The notes under the pieces were generated by a model. It was given only the letters and a program-made list of their open reading frames with translations, made no database searches and was not told where the DNA came from. This document shows, in pieces, positions 47,116 to 59,748 of a DNA stretch of 64,000 nt. Numbering within the stretch: position 1 is the stretch's first letter; every line of letters begins with the position of its first letter. Source of the DNA: Cryptomeria japonica (Eukaryota > Streptophyta > Pinopsida > Cupressales > Cupressaceae); NCBI RefSeq assembly GCF_030272615.1, contig NC_081414.1, forward strand, positions 913,829,648 to 913,893,647, read 5' to 3'. A program made the position numbers and the translations under genes.

Positions 47116-48441
47116 TGTAGGCTCCGACGCTGCCAGTCTCTGAATACTAGTCTACTGTGAATGATGTGGACACTGTGCAGCTATATGGCCATATTGACCA
47201 CATGAGAAACAAGCTCCTCTACCTCCAGTCAGCCCACTGGATTGCCAGAAACTTCCCCTACTAGGGGCCTGTGAAGTGCTCTGAGAGGACCACCTTGGGA
47301 AAATTGTCCTATTCCTCTACCAATTCCTGTTCTTCCTAGACTAAGAGTTTCCCCCTGCTGGACCTGAAACTTATTCAGCCTCGACTAAAAACTCTGTTGC
47401 TGCTACTACTGTCCACCCTTAGTGGGTGTCTGAAAGCTTCTGAAAGGTATAACAGCCTAGGACTGATTCCCTCTAGATCTAGAACCATTGAAAGGCACAC
47501 TCCCAATCTGAACTCCAGACTAACCACCATGAGCTCGGGTGAGGTTCTTTTCCACTAACCTGGCATTCGCCATGGCTAACTCAACTGATGCAGGCTTAAA
47601 AAATCTCACACCTCCACTAATGTGGTCATTTAGAGCTCTCAAGAAGTGTTGTACCAACATAGCCTCATCGTTCCCAATACCGACATACTGTTTGAGTTCA
47701 TAGAATCTATGCTCATACTGATCAAAAGTCATGCCGAACTGATGTAATGCATGAAACTCATCGGCCCAACACTGTCTCCACTGAACTGAGAGAAAGCGAG
47801 CTCTGAACCTCTCCAGGAATATCTCCCATGACACTGTGCTAATGTTTACGCCGATCCTCTCCTCTTCTAGTCTCCACCAAATAGACGCAAATTTCTTGAG
47901 ATGCATGATAGCCCACCTTGCCTTGGTGTTACTACCATACGGATGCATGGTGAAACACATATCCAAGTCAATCAACCAAGTCTCAGTGTCGAGTCCAGTA
48001 CCCCAACTGTCAAAAGAAGGAAGATGAGATCTCAATAGATCCCTCATATGCCCAATAGTGACTGAATCCTGGTCCACTGGGACCTCTCTCCTCTTGGGAG
48101 ACCTTTCTCTCTATCTCTTTCTCCTCAAGATCCTACTGGTGAGAATCTCCAAACTGCATATTACTCTGATGTTCGACCTGTGGTCTAGGGCCAAGTCTAG
48201 CTAACACTTCCTCAAACATCTGTCTTAGCTCCTCCCTTTCAAGAACCTGCTGTACAATGTGCTACTTACTATGCTGACCATCCTCCCTATGCTCACTTTG
48301 ATGCACAAACTGAACCTTCTCTACACTCTCATGAGTGGGATTCAGTGAAGGACTATGACAGATGATACTACGGCCAGGTACCCTACTTCTACCTCGATCA
48401 CAACCACCTCCAGGACCTCTACGTTTGGCTTTCCTAGCCAT
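47116..48441 (-). pseudogene. gag: Element D gag
   Basis: From ATG 48441 a Gly/Arg-rich N-terminus (MARKAKRRGPGGG) is followed, after stops and a shift, by the Gag capsid block (48077-47520: …TETWLIDLDMCFTMHPYG…, …EIFLERFRARFLSVQWRQ…, …FHALHQFGMTFDQYEHRFYEL…) and an intact zinc knuckle CFSCGQYGHIAAQC at 47170-47211. It leads in the same frame into protease. Confidence 0.88.
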
Positions 48442-48579
48442 AATCTTAACACATCACAAGAGAAAAAGTTTAGATCTACAACAAGGATACTAACCAGGGA
48501 AACACAAACACTAAGACTTAGCAATAGGTCTAGTTTAATGGGCTCAATTTAAAACCAAAGTACCCAGTGTTGTAAACTG

Positions 48580-48591
48580 GCTTTGAAACCA
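48580..48591 (-). other. Element D primer-binding site (decayed iMet)
   Basis: The minus strand reads TGGTTTCAAAGCCAG, two mismatches in the 12-base iMet core, two bases after the 5' LTR. Confidence 0.75.
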
Positions 48592-48593
48592 AA

Positions 48594-51500
48594 TCTAACG
48601 CCTTGCCATGAAACCCCGAAGGGATAAAACTAAAGCACTAGATAAGAGTGCAATTTTTTTTATTTTTTAAATTTAACGATTTTAATGATACATTGAGTTA
48701 ACTTTAAGTTAAATTGCACAACAGAAGACTTAACTTAACACCTAAGGGGTTTCCCAACTTGGTTAACTAGGTTCACCACTAACATTACTTAACAATAAAT
48801 AATCCAATTAAATTAATTAAACTTAATAACATAATTACACTTAACCAATGGTTAATTCACCCAATAGTCTTAATTATAGAAAACATGATTAAGTTCATTC
48901 ATTAAGAATCTTACCATTACATTACATCTAATATTCAAATGAAACATATGCATTACATTAAATTTCTATACATACATTGTTTGCATCATAAGATAATAAA
49001 TAAATTGCATTTAACTAAATCACTAAGTTACAAAATCAGATAATGTTACATTACAATTTACATCTTTCCATAAAGGCATACAATTTAAAAATTACAATCA
49101 ACCATAAAAGGTCCATGATATACAAAGAATGATCCATGACAAAGGGGATCCAACTAGATAACAAAATACTCGAATCTAGGCACAACTAGAACACCTGTGA
49201 AGACAACTCCCACAAGAAGGGATAAACACACCCGATGGAAAGTGGCACTACCACCCAACCATGTGGCTAAAAATGAACCACCCCACCATGCTAGGTGATA
49301 GAAATAAGACCCACTAGCACCCTATAGGTATGCACACACACACGATCGAACTCACAACATCAGATAAACACACATGAAGTAAAATTCACAGAACATGACT
49401 CCACATCAAAATCAGATGTAACTAACAAGACTACACACTAGTGATCATAAGGGAAGAGTGTCATCACATAGCTTGGTATGGTTACCCTGGCACGCCTCCA
49501 TAGGTCCCGACCCCCATCTTGGGTTACCCTGGTAACCTCTCTTGAACCTCCGGTCCCATCCATGTCTCATGTGGACCCAAACAATCCTTTTGTGAGGACA
49601 AGGTTGTTCATTTGTCATTCCAAGCCTTCTCACTGCATCCTGAGTCTATACTAGCACTCAACCATGAGTGAGGCATAATTATCTTAGTGTTTTCATTTAC
49701 CAACCCCCCTAATATATTATTAAGTTATCACTTAAGCAAAATTTTGATGGGTTACCCTACTAACCACTTTTGGTGCGGCCCCCAATCGAAATCCAGTCTC
49801 CCTTATGACACTTAACCAAAAAAATCAAACAAACTCCCCAAAACTAAGGTATACACATGAAAGAGTACACAGAGTTCAAAACAATAGAAAACCACTTGGC
49901 CAAATCAACCCTCACACAAGGTTAACTAACTGACAAATCCTTGACAAGAAACAATCACAACCATGAAGACAACCACATGACAATATTTAACAATTTGGCC
50001 AAAGACTTGCAATTTCAAAAATAAATGTGAATACAGTAATTAAACACGCATCTTCACTAATCTAAATTGACAATAATTTTCCATTTTGTTTAACATACAA
50101 GTTGACCAAGGTTCTCTAATTCATCTATATTTCAAAATTACATCATAAAAAATATCACCATCTCACAATAAATTAAAAACCAAAATCTCATTTATATAAT
50201 TATACATTTTTGCTATACATATAAAAATATAAATTAATTTATATATTAATTAAACTAATATTGATATTTTTCTAAAATAAAAATATTATTTAATTCCCAA
50301 CAATAACTATTTGTCTTATTTTATTTTTCCAAATTTCTAAATAACATATGCTTTTTTTATAGCCACTAAATATAAAAATACTATATATATATATATTATA
50401 TTAAAAAATTAAATTAAATAAAATAATAATAAAATAGAAATTAAAAAAAAACTTAATTTAAATTTTATATTAAGCACCATATAATGTTGTTGCCGCTCCA
50501 TGCAACCCTTCCATGAAGGGAGGCAGTGGCTTGGGGGCCACGACGTGGTCCCCCATGACAACCCATGGTTGTAGGGAACTACGACATGGTCCCAGCCATG
50601 GTGGCCATCATGAAAGGAAAAGCCACGACTCCCCTCCCTTGGGGTACATGGTGGCTTGGGCCACCACGCCACCCCCCAATAACACATTTCTCCCCAATAA
50701 CACATTTTTTAATAATATATTTTTTTTAATTATAAAAAAGAATTCCCCAGCCACAAATCCAACTCATAAAATTTCTGAGTATAAAAGCTAGTGAACTTAA
50801 TTTTTGTTTTGATTTCCTTTATTTTTAACAAAAAAACTAGAATCCAAAAGAACACAAATTCAACATTCTTATAAAACAAATAAATCAAATGCCCCAAATG
50901 CAAAGTAAAATCAAAAAAATTTCTAAGACAATAAACAGAGAGTGAACCATGTTTTTTAAAAATTTGGCAGCATAACAGCATGCCAGGGAGATTTTTTTGA
51001 AACAAAATAACTACTCCCAGATATAACTAAAAGGAAATCTAACATGAATCAAACTATATTAAACCAGAAATTGGAGGTTAAATTGAAATTTCATGAAAAC
51101 GTTTCCAACCAATTCATTTTTCCCAAATTGGAAACTAATAAGATTTAAACCCCCAAATATGTTTAATCAGTTGGATTGTTATACTCAGGCAGATTTAAAA
51201 ACACAAATTCAAGCAAGCACAACAATGGTTCAACACGAATACACAGAGAAATTCCATAAACAAAACACAAATCAATTTCCTACCTGAATTAGCTTTCGTA
51301 GATGAATATCTAAGAAGAGCTACCAATTTCCAACCGTAGAAGTTCTTCAACAAACTGAAAATCTAAATTTGTATTCCCAATTTTTATCCTCCCTCATTCT
51401 CATGAATGCATAGGTTTAATAGAAAAGTTTAACCAAAAATATCTATTTTAGGTTAAAATTCTTTCAACCAATCACATAATTTCATCTTAAAGCACTTTTC

Positions 51501-52463
51501 AAAACAAACTTTTTCCTAAAATGAATTTATTTTTTCAAATTTCTAAAATCAAATTTCCCATTTAAAAGGTCAATAAGTGGGATCTTTTTTTTCCAATTTC
51601 TATTTAATCCTTTTTAAAAAAATGCATACACGATTTAATTTCACAATTTAAAATAACAATTAATCAAATTCCCTAATTTAATGCATTGAGCAAATTGATT
51701 TAACAATTTATAATACTAAGGGGTCTAATTAACTTTTGATCCCTTTATTTAAATATGCAAATAAAATACATTACCTAATTAATTACTTTAATATTTAATA
51801 GTTATTTTCACAAACACATAACACACAACTCAAGTAAACCAAATAAACACATGACCTACATACCAGTCATAGGGAACTGACAGACGACTGAGGATGCTCA
51901 CTTTGAGCAAGGCCAGGGTTAAAAAGTAGGGCCTTACAACTATCTCCTCCACTTCCATTGGGTTAATAAGGTACGCTCAGACCTGTGAAGCCAGGTGGAG
52001 ACGATACCCCGTACCTACACAGTACTTGTACCTACAATTCCCTACATCAATGAACCACATATGCATATATATGCAACCACAGTAAACACACCGGTGAAGG
52101 AGAATCGTGACGTTCCCTATCTCACTGAAGTGAGTGAAGGAACATCGTCTCCTTGCACCCCATACACTCACAAACATGAAGCATGTATATAACACATCAC
52201 ACATATAAAATAAATGTATTAGTCCATATTAGTAATCCAATAAAATAACATTTAACCATCAATAAGGAAATACTGCATGAACAACATAGATTGCAACTCA
52301 AATTAAAGCATAACACACATTCAACTAATATCCACTAATATCCACTAATACCATAATGTATGACTAAAATATCACAATATACTGTATCCACTAATATCCA
52401 CTAAAAAGTCAACTGAAGTCAAAATTTGCATCTAAAAAGTCTGATCGAGGGAGGGATACTACA
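48594..52463 (-). repeat. Element D right LTR (5' LTR)
   Basis: 3,870 bp, plus strand TCTAACGCC…GGATACTACA. Carries the GC-rich palindromic island at 50490-50685 and about 65 bases near 49920-49985 that the left LTR lacks. Confidence 0.92.
50490..50685. repeat. GC-rich palindromic island in D right LTR
   Basis: Counterpart of 29565-29760, with the same chain of CCATGG, GTGGC…GCCAC and CCACGACGTGG palindromes, some eroded by C-to-T changes (e.g. CTACGACATGG). Confidence 0.7.
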
Positions 52464-52990
52464 AATGATGTCTTTTTACTCTGTCAGTAAATCTGTTATC
52501 TCTTCCAGTTCTTCTTCATGCTCCAGGTTCTTAGTCTTCTTAGGAACTAAGGCAAAACACATATTCTCATGTCTCATTCTATCCAGGAACTTCCTTCCAT
52601 CCACCAAACATATTTTGGCATTCGTATAGACTTCACTCTTGAAAGGCTCCTCCAAGGGTAACAAGGTTTGCTTCATCCCATTCACTACAATAGTGTAAAT
52701 ATTCTTTCTCCCATCATGTATTGCTTGTCTATCAAACTGCCAAGGTCTACCCAACAAAAGGTGACAAATATCCATAGGCATAATATCACACAAGACTTCA
52801 TCATGATAGTTCACAATTTTTATTTTTACCAAACATTGCTCACTTACTAACAACTTATGATCATCCCGAATCTAGGCTATCTAATAAGGCTTAGGGTGTT
52901 TCAATCTTTCCAACTTCAATTTATTCACCATTTTCTCTGAAATAAGATTATCCAAACTACCACTATCAATAACAACTTTACACACTTACT
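52464..52990 (-). pseudogene. pol: Element B protease
   Basis: The minus frame reads CKVVIDSGSLDNLIS near 52985-52940 with an intact DSG triad, then two stops near 52870, then …KIKIVNYHDEVLCDIMPMDICHLLLGRPW… down to 52476. Element D starts at 52463. The same protease type as in E. Confidence 0.85.
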
Positions 52991-54172
52991 AGATACCTTA
53001 CATCTGGTCTTGAACAAATTCTTCCTTTGTAAAGGCTCTTCATCTCCTCCGATATGACATAGGGCTCTCCTCATCATCAACAATTCTCCGTCTTTCGGTT
53101 TGTTAGCTAATCCAGTGTGAATTTCTTCCACCAATGTTGTTCTCTTAGTATTCTCTATCTTCTTACATTCGAAATCATGATGTCCTTCTCCTCCACACTG
53201 ATAGCAAGTTCCTCTAAATACTCTCTTATCTTGTCTTCTATCATCTTTTTTGAAACCCTCACTCCGGTAGCCATCAGGTTCTCTCCTCTGGTAGAAATTT
53301 CTATCACCCTTCCTGTATGAACTATCATCTTTTCTTACTTCTTTGTCCTTGTTCTGATCTGCACATGTTCCTCTTCCTCCAGAAAACCTTCCATCTATAC
53401 CTCGTTGTCTCTGCTCATGTCTTTTGTTCAGCTTCTCTTTTGCTTTTAGGGCATACTGGTAAGCTTCTTCAACACTTTGGAACTTGATAAAACTGAGTTC
53501 ATCTTGTATAAACATCCACAATCCATTTAAATATATGGAAAATTGTTCAACCTCTTCATCGACATGTCCAGATCTGATATTCAACTTGTAGAATGCTTTG
53601 GTATACTCCTTCACATTAGATTACTTTTGCTTCAAGTTTTGCAACTTCCAGAACAGATTTACTTGATAATCAACTGACATAAACTTCGATTTTTACTTAG
53701 CAACCCCATCCGCTCCCATGATTTGATCTTCTCTTCCTCTTCTCTGTCTATCAGCCTGCAAATGCTCTCACCAAAGAGATGCATGACCTTTCAACCAGGT
53801 ACAAACATATTTCACCTTTCTTTCCTCCACGATGCTCTCAAAATCAAAATACTTCTCCATCTTCGAGATCCAATCCATTAATTCATCTTAATCCAAATTT
53901 CCATCATACTTCGGAGGGTGAAATGTGGTTTAGTGTTCGCCCTACTAAAAAACCCTCAAGAACCTTTCTTCATCTAGATAAATCGCTGGTGGATTTGCTA
54001 CTTGTTTTGTCAATGCTTCTTCTTCATCTTCAATCACATCTTTAATAGGTCGGCCTCTTCTTTGGGCTATCTCAACGGATTCCAACCGGGCTACAATTCC
54101 TTGTAACATTTCCATCATAGAAGGGTGTGCATTCCCACGTGCTCCACTATTCCTATTTCCTCTTCATGCCAT
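52991..54172 (-). pseudogene. gag: Element B gag
   Basis: From ATG 54172 (stop already at codon 3) the frame reads …MMEMLQGIVARLESVEIAQRRGRP… and …PPKYDGNLD…DELMDWISKMEKYFDFESI…, then the open stretch 53614 down with YTKAFYKLNIRSG, an Arg/Asp/Lys-rich linker and an intact zinc knuckle CYQCGGEGHHDFEC at 53165-53206. Stops and shifts break the N-terminal half. Confidence 0.87.
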
Positions 54173-54268
54173 CTTCATGCTAGTCCTCTACAACTGCAGG
54201 TCGGATCCCCAGCCTACCACCCCACAACAAGACTCTCGGGACAACACAATCTCTGGAACAAAATCTCT

Positions 54269-54279
54269 CTCTGATACCA
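54269..54279 (-). other. Element B primer-binding site (tRNA-iMet)
   Basis: The minus strand reads TGGTATCAGAG two bases after the 5' LTR. Confidence 0.92.
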
Positions 54280-54281
54280 CT

Positions 54282-55046
54282 TGGTGCAGTCATCGGTTAG
54301 GAGGGACCTCAAAGAGATCAATCTAGACCGAGAAAAAAGAGTCAACACAATGGAAACAAGAGGATATTATGGAGGCAATGCATGACTAAATGAATTAGAT
54401 CATGAAAACTGATTATAGATAACCGATAACATCCAGATTATAAGATTTGACTCACTGGCCTGTTACATTAATGCTCAATTACCGAATTGGTCAACTCGGG
54501 ACCTCTAAATCTTAAGATCTATCTTCCATGTTCTATCTGACTGATTTCTAATGCTCAATTACAATGATTTATATGATCCAAGGGGATCTGGTCGACCAAA
54601 AGGGATCAAATTCCTAAGAATAAGATTAAACATGTAAATTCAACAGGTCGCCTCTGCCAAAGAGATTCCTTTGGAAAATCCAAAGGATGAAGTGCGGATC
54701 AAAGGAAGGTCGGCCATATGCCAAGGAACATCGAAATCAACGAGCAGGGCTCCGCTAGCTACATAAAGGATCCAATAGATTCACCAATTCAAATAGGCCC
54801 AAGTAGTTCCGGTGCTAGAAAACTATCTTGGAATTCAGAATCGATAACTTGCCGGAAAATGATCCAAATGCTCCATGGTTTAGAAATAAATAAGATGATC
54901 ATATCCTCAAGAAAAATCCTGCTCCAGAAGATCCAGTGAGCCAATGCAAGAAAATGCAGAAACTGCAAAACAAAAAACAAACAGAAAGAGAAATATTTTT
55001 TTTGGTTGATGCAAGATTGCCAAGAACCGGGGATGCTCCGACATCA
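54282..55046 (-). repeat. Element B right LTR (5' LTR)
   Basis: 765 bp, plus strand TGGTGCAGTCATCGG…GCTCCGACATCA. It includes the uninterrupted version of the site where C inserted in the other LTR (…AACACAATGGAAACAAGAGG, 54347-54366). Confidence 0.92.
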
Positions 55047-55051
55047 ACTTG

Positions 55052-55238
55052 AGAGATCACTCTCTCTGTGGTTTTTTGCATATTGGGTTTTCCACATACA
55101 AATATAATGTTATGTGTTTTGTGTTAATTTATTTTACTACATTTAAATTATGTTATGTGAATGGTTAAATAGAAGTTTTAATAAGTTCAAGGGAATATTG
55201 ATTCACCCCTCCCCTCTCAGTATTTCAGATATTCAATA
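55052..55238 (+). repeat. Element A 5' LTR, second part
   Basis: Aligns with about 60430-60622 of the 3' LTR (GAGATCACTCTCTCTGTGG…). It ends …CAGATATTCAATA before the primer site. Confidence 0.85.
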
Positions 55239-55240
55239 AT

Positions 55241-55252
55241 TGGTATTAGAGC
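55241..55252 (+). other. Element A primer-binding site
   Basis: TGGTATTAGAGC, the iMet site with one C-to-T change. Confidence 0.88.
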
Positions 55253-55305
55253 TAATTCCTTTGGAAGAGTTTAACCACTGAAAGGAGATCCAAAAAATTG
55301 AACTT

Positions 55306-56304
55306 ATGGATTTAAGTGAAGATTTAGGAATGCTCTGGAGGATCTTGAGGTAGTAGAAAGTGAAAAAAAAGATCTAAAAGAAAATATCCAGTTGGCAAAT
55401 GAATGCATTGATAAGTTGAGAGAGTAGATCCAAAAGTTTAAAATAAGGCATAAAGAATTTAGTGAAGAGCTTAAGTGACCAAATAGAACTATTATAGAAA
55501 TATGAAAGTAAAAAATAAGACAATGAGAAGACCAAGGAGTATTTGAAAAAAATAATGAAATGCAAATCAAAAGAGTGTGAAAAACTAAAACAAGAAGTAA
55601 CATCTCTAAAGGTAGATCTAGAGAAAACAAAGAAACAAGAGAGCAAATATGATTCTGGCAAGTCTGATAAAATGATAGACATGAAGAAACCGTTGGAAGA
55701 AAAAAAGGATGCAAAACTTGAATTTGACGAATGTTCACAACTCAACACAAATAACAAGGAATATCTACTTCTGGAAAAAGAAACAAAGTCCAATAAATCC
55801 ACCAAGGAAGATAAAGGCAAGTCATCGGTCGACCAACAGGTAAGTAAAAGGAACACCGTATTTAATGGTTCTTGTTATAAATGCCATAAACTAGGTCATA
55901 AGGAAATACAATGTAGGAGTAGCATGAATCAAAATTCCAATTCCTTCTCCAATACATATTATGCATGCAATAAATATGGTCACAAAGCTAATCAATGTAG
56001 GAATCTAGTTGTAAATCAAAATAGACACGATCATTTTAAAGGTAGATGTTATACTTGCAATATTTTTGGACATAAAGCTAACCAATGCAAGTCAAGACAA
56101 GCTTCGGTAAATATCAGATGTTACAACTGCAACAAATCCCGACACATGGAAAGGCAATGCAAAAGGAATGAAGTTCAAGTCCCAAATAAACTAACAAAGA
56201 ACATCAATGTAGAATATGTGGAAGAAGAGATGAAGAAGATATCGAGGAAGAAAGAGTTTGTGGATGAACCTAGCTTTGGTGCAGGCACTTCATCTGGAAA
56301 CTAA
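55306..56304 (+). pseudogene. gag: Element A gag: coiled coil plus four zinc knuckles
   Basis: The N-terminal part (55306-55542) is broken by stops and shifts but reads as charged coiled coil (…EDLEVVESEKKDLKENIQ…). From 55543 the frame is open to TAA 56302-56304. Four zinc knuckles follow from 55873: CYKCHKLGHKEIQC, a second whose first Cys is Tyr (YYACNKYGHKANQC), CYTCNIFGHKANQC and CYNCNKSRHMERQC. As in C there is no capsid domain before the coiled coil, and the same leader sequence (AGTTTAACCACT) precedes it. Confidence 0.83.
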
Positions 56305-56618
56305 AGGACATGAGGCTTTGGCCTAGGGGGAGTAATTAGAGAAATATTTTTTTCCCCTACCAAAGAAAGTGAGGTTATTGTAACGACGTAGTAGAATGTG
56401 TGGAGGTCCGGTTAAGTGTATTGAAGACATAACTCATCATGAAAGTCTGACATATCATTATGCAATTTGAAGCAATGGATGAAAGGAAAAAAGGAGAACT
56501 CTTTGAAAAATCTCATTTCACTATGAATCGAAGAAACATTGTAAGTGTTGAAGGAGATCAAAGTATCTAGGGTTTTTTGACGAATTGATCAGAGTTGAAA
56601 TTTGTTGAATCTGCGATC

Positions 56619-59600
56619 ATGGCCACTCCTATTGTTGTTGATGTTACACTGAGCCATGTCCAGAGTTTTAGAAAACTTTGTATAAAGAAATGGAAGTCAA
56701 TTCGACTGACACATTCTCGAGCATAGATATTGGGGTTGCATTGGTTGAAGACATCCAATCTTTCATTCATATTAAGCTTGACAAATTTAGTCATTATGGG
56801 AAGATGTTGGATCTGTGGACATAAAAGGTGATTGAAATAGATGGAGAGGTAAAACATGAATTCAAAAATCTTGTTAAAAAGAGATTGAATACATGGAATA
56901 GTTTTCCTGATTTTTGCTATGATGAAAAATGGGTTAGATTAGCAATGAGTAGATTTCATGATAAATTCCTATGGTTAGATTAGACCCATCTTATCACCAA
57001 GGATGTAAAAATGGCTATTATTGATTTGAGAAATTTCAGAGATATTCTTGCTTCAAAATCGAACAAGAACAACGATGCTAGGGATGTGATGAGAGGAACC
57101 CATGATGGGTGCTCTATGTCTATTTCTACCATCAAGAATGTGATAGTAAAATACCTAGCAATGATGATAGGGAATAAAATCTACTTTACAAACAAGGATA
57201 ATTCTATTTTGGCTACGATGGTAAACATGCCATACGAGGCAGTTGAACTCAAGAAAGATTTTGATTAATGTGAAATCTTGAGGTAACAATTTCTTGAAAA
57301 CCTAGTGCAATGGAAGAAGAAGAAGCATCCATTCAAGTGAAAACCTAGTTAAAACCTAGTAAAATCTTTAGGTAACTATATTCTATAAGAGGTTTTCGGT
57401 CAAGGAAAAGTTCTTTAGTCACTAGCCAGACTAGTATGTCATCAAATTGTAGATATGTTGAGGAGGTTCATCAATGAGACTGCAAGAGAAGATGTGTTTG
57501 TCATTTTATTTCTCCATTTTCCAGCTTAATATACAAAGAAGACAAAGAATTCCTAAAGAAATAGTTGAAAAATACAAAGATGATATCATGTTTGTATTCA
57601 TAACTAACAAGTGTTATATGGAAGTAGTCGTGCCAAGAAAAATCTATATTTTTCCTTTTGGCTATGAAGTCACTAAGGAGATAATTGAGGGCACAACTCA
57701 AGTACTACTAAAGAGCCTTGTGGATGAAACTAAAGAACTCACATGGAACATTCAAAGAAGAACCAATAGAAGAATGTGAAGAGAGTTGTATAGGAATCTA
57801 TGGCTAAAGAAAATTTAACTAACAAAGAAGTTACTGAGTATAGGCATTCTAGAAGACTTGTTGGCTCATTCAGAGCCCTTGCAAAAGAAAAGACCACAAG
57901 GAACTTCCCTCATCCAGTTCCCCAAAGAAGCCAAAGGAAGCAAAGAGAAAAAAAATAATAATTGAGTCCAAAGAAGAAGAAGAATCTAAGAAATACTAGA
58001 TACATGTTCGGAAGCCAAAGGCCAAGAAATTCAAGAAACCACTTGTTGCAGAAAGACTGTTTGAATCACTTGCACAAGGAGAAAATCCAAAAGAGGTAGG
58101 TGATATTTACATTGAGACCAATGATTAAGATAAAATTTGTATAGTAAAATATGTTCTACTATATTGTTTTAAATTAGAAGTTGTTGCATCAATAGTTTAA
58201 GAATGATATTCTAGTTAAATTATATGAAGAGTTCATTAGAATTAGGCAAATTTCTCAAGAAGAAGAATAGATTATTAAGGATCAAGTTTTTGAGTTTGTT
58301 GGATCCACCCTTTCTAAGATAAATCTAGTCTTATAGAAGCTTGTAAGACTTAATTGAGAACCAAGAGAGGTTGAGGTAACCTAATGTTAGAAGAATCTGA
58401 TGCTAAAGAAAAGCAAGAATGAAATAACGGAGACACTAACGTCTATTGCAAAGAATCATGGTATTCTACCCATTGTTGATTCTAGTACCCCTAGCGACGA
58501 GTCTGAGAATGTGGATGATAATCATCTTAATAATGTGTCTATTATGGATAATGTAATGGATTCCCCTCGAACTTCTGTTGATGTTCCGATAAATCTTGAT
58601 TCTGAAAAAGGTAAAGAAATTGAAGACTCTAGTAACAAAGGTTAAGAAGAACATGTGACAATAGGGATAGAAAGAAATAAATCTGAGTCCAAGGCTACAT
58701 TAGAAAATAAAATAGAAAATCCAATCAAGGAATCAAGTGTGAAAGAAGACAGTAACTGTGATTGGTACTAGCTTCGATACTATTGATGATTCCTGGAAGA
58801 TATTGTTTGTTGCACCATTGAATATTCAACCCATAACTTTGTCGAAACTAATAGTTGATTTTGATCCAGTACAAAAATATCCGATTGGAGAAGATTTCTT
58901 ATCTTCTGCAAGACAATATTTTGTACTCGTGAAATTCAAATGAAGGACAACATTGTTGAGGAACTTCTTACAACACTTCATTCTGTGATGCCTAAGTGTT
59001 AGTTAGATCCGGATACCCCTAGTACCGATAAATGCAATGTATTAATTAGTTCAGTGAAAAATCACATAGAAAAATTGAAGGAAAAATATGAGAAAGATAA
59101 AGAGAAGATATTGCAAGAACTCAAAGGAAAATGTGAGACTACATGTCATCAACTCACTCAACTTGTCTCTCAAGGTCATTCATTTTGTCAAATGGTGATA
59201 TAATTTTTCATCTTTAATGGCCAGATAACAAAAATAGAATTAAAGATGAAATGAATATCATTGAGGACAAGACCCGGTATGTCTATGCCAACTACAGGTT
59301 ATCTCAGGACTTATTAGGTTTTGGTAGATCAACAATTGAAGAGCTCCACAGGAAATACTTTGAGTTACAACAACAAAGGGATGATAGCATTCTTCCCTTA
59401 GGTCATTTGTAGGACATGAGCAATGAAAGAATATCGGTGGTACAAATTGAGTTCGTAACAAAGGCTATCTCACATTGGGACAAGCACAAGAACTCTTGGA
59501 CCACACATGTTCAGCAAAATGAAGCAATTCTCTGGATGATATTGGTTATCTCCCATAGGGGGAGTTTGAGTTATGATAATGAACAGTTCTTGATTTATTT

Positions 59601-59640
59601 TCCCTTTGTCATTGTTGTCAAAGGGGAAGAAGTGTTATGT
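56619..59640 (+). pseudogene. Element A ORF2, homologue of C ORF2, decayed
   Basis: It starts MATPIVVDV (ATG 56619) at the same distance after gag as in C. Conserved blocks: 57110-57268 (STIKNVIVKYLAMMIGNK…, matching SIKDDLVKYVCMVIGYR… in C) and 57530-57720 (RIPKEIVEKYKDDIMFVF…KCYMEVV…FGYEV, matching RISGDIVRKYEDDICFTI…KCIMEAI…MGYEV). Later parts are Lys/Glu-rich but lack the long KKDEEEK run of C. Many stops and shifts. No pol motifs. Confidence 0.75.
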
Positions 59641-59734
59641 TTAATATGCAAAAACTTTTGGACTATTAGTTGCTAGTTTTTTTTTTTGAACTCTAAGCAA
59701 ACCTATACAATATTACTTTATGTTGCCATCAATG

Positions 59735-59748
59735 AAAAAGTGGGAGAT
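59735..59748 (+). other. Element A polypurine tract
   Basis: AAAAAGTGGGAGAT abuts the 3' LTR; a second purine block CAAAGGGGAAGAAG lies at 59619-59632, as in C. Confidence 0.85.

Larger units (their letters stand above)
27688..52463 (-). mobile_element. Element D: large-LTR Ty3/gypsy (Del/Tekay-like) inserted in B
   Basis: The target duplication AATGA (27683-27687 and 52464-52468) is perfect, and its removal rejoins B protease to B RT. LTRs are unusually long, 3,834 and 3,870 bp. Genes read on the minus strand: gag, protease, RT, RNase H, integrase, chromodomain-like tail. E and F sit inside pol. Net length is about 12.4 kb, as expected for Del/Tekay chromoviruses. Confidence 0.92.
9034..55046 (-). 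mobile_element. Element B: Ty3/gypsy chromovirus inserted in the LTR of A
   Basis: The target duplication ACTTG is perfect (9029-9033 and 55047-55051), and joining the flanks restores the LTR of A. LTRs on the plus strand run TGGTGCA…CATCA. All B genes read on the minus strand in the order gag (54172 down), protease, RT, RNase H, integrase, chromodomain (24941). B carries two inserts: C in its left LTR and D between protease and RT. Its own net length is about 6.2 kb. Confidence 0.9.
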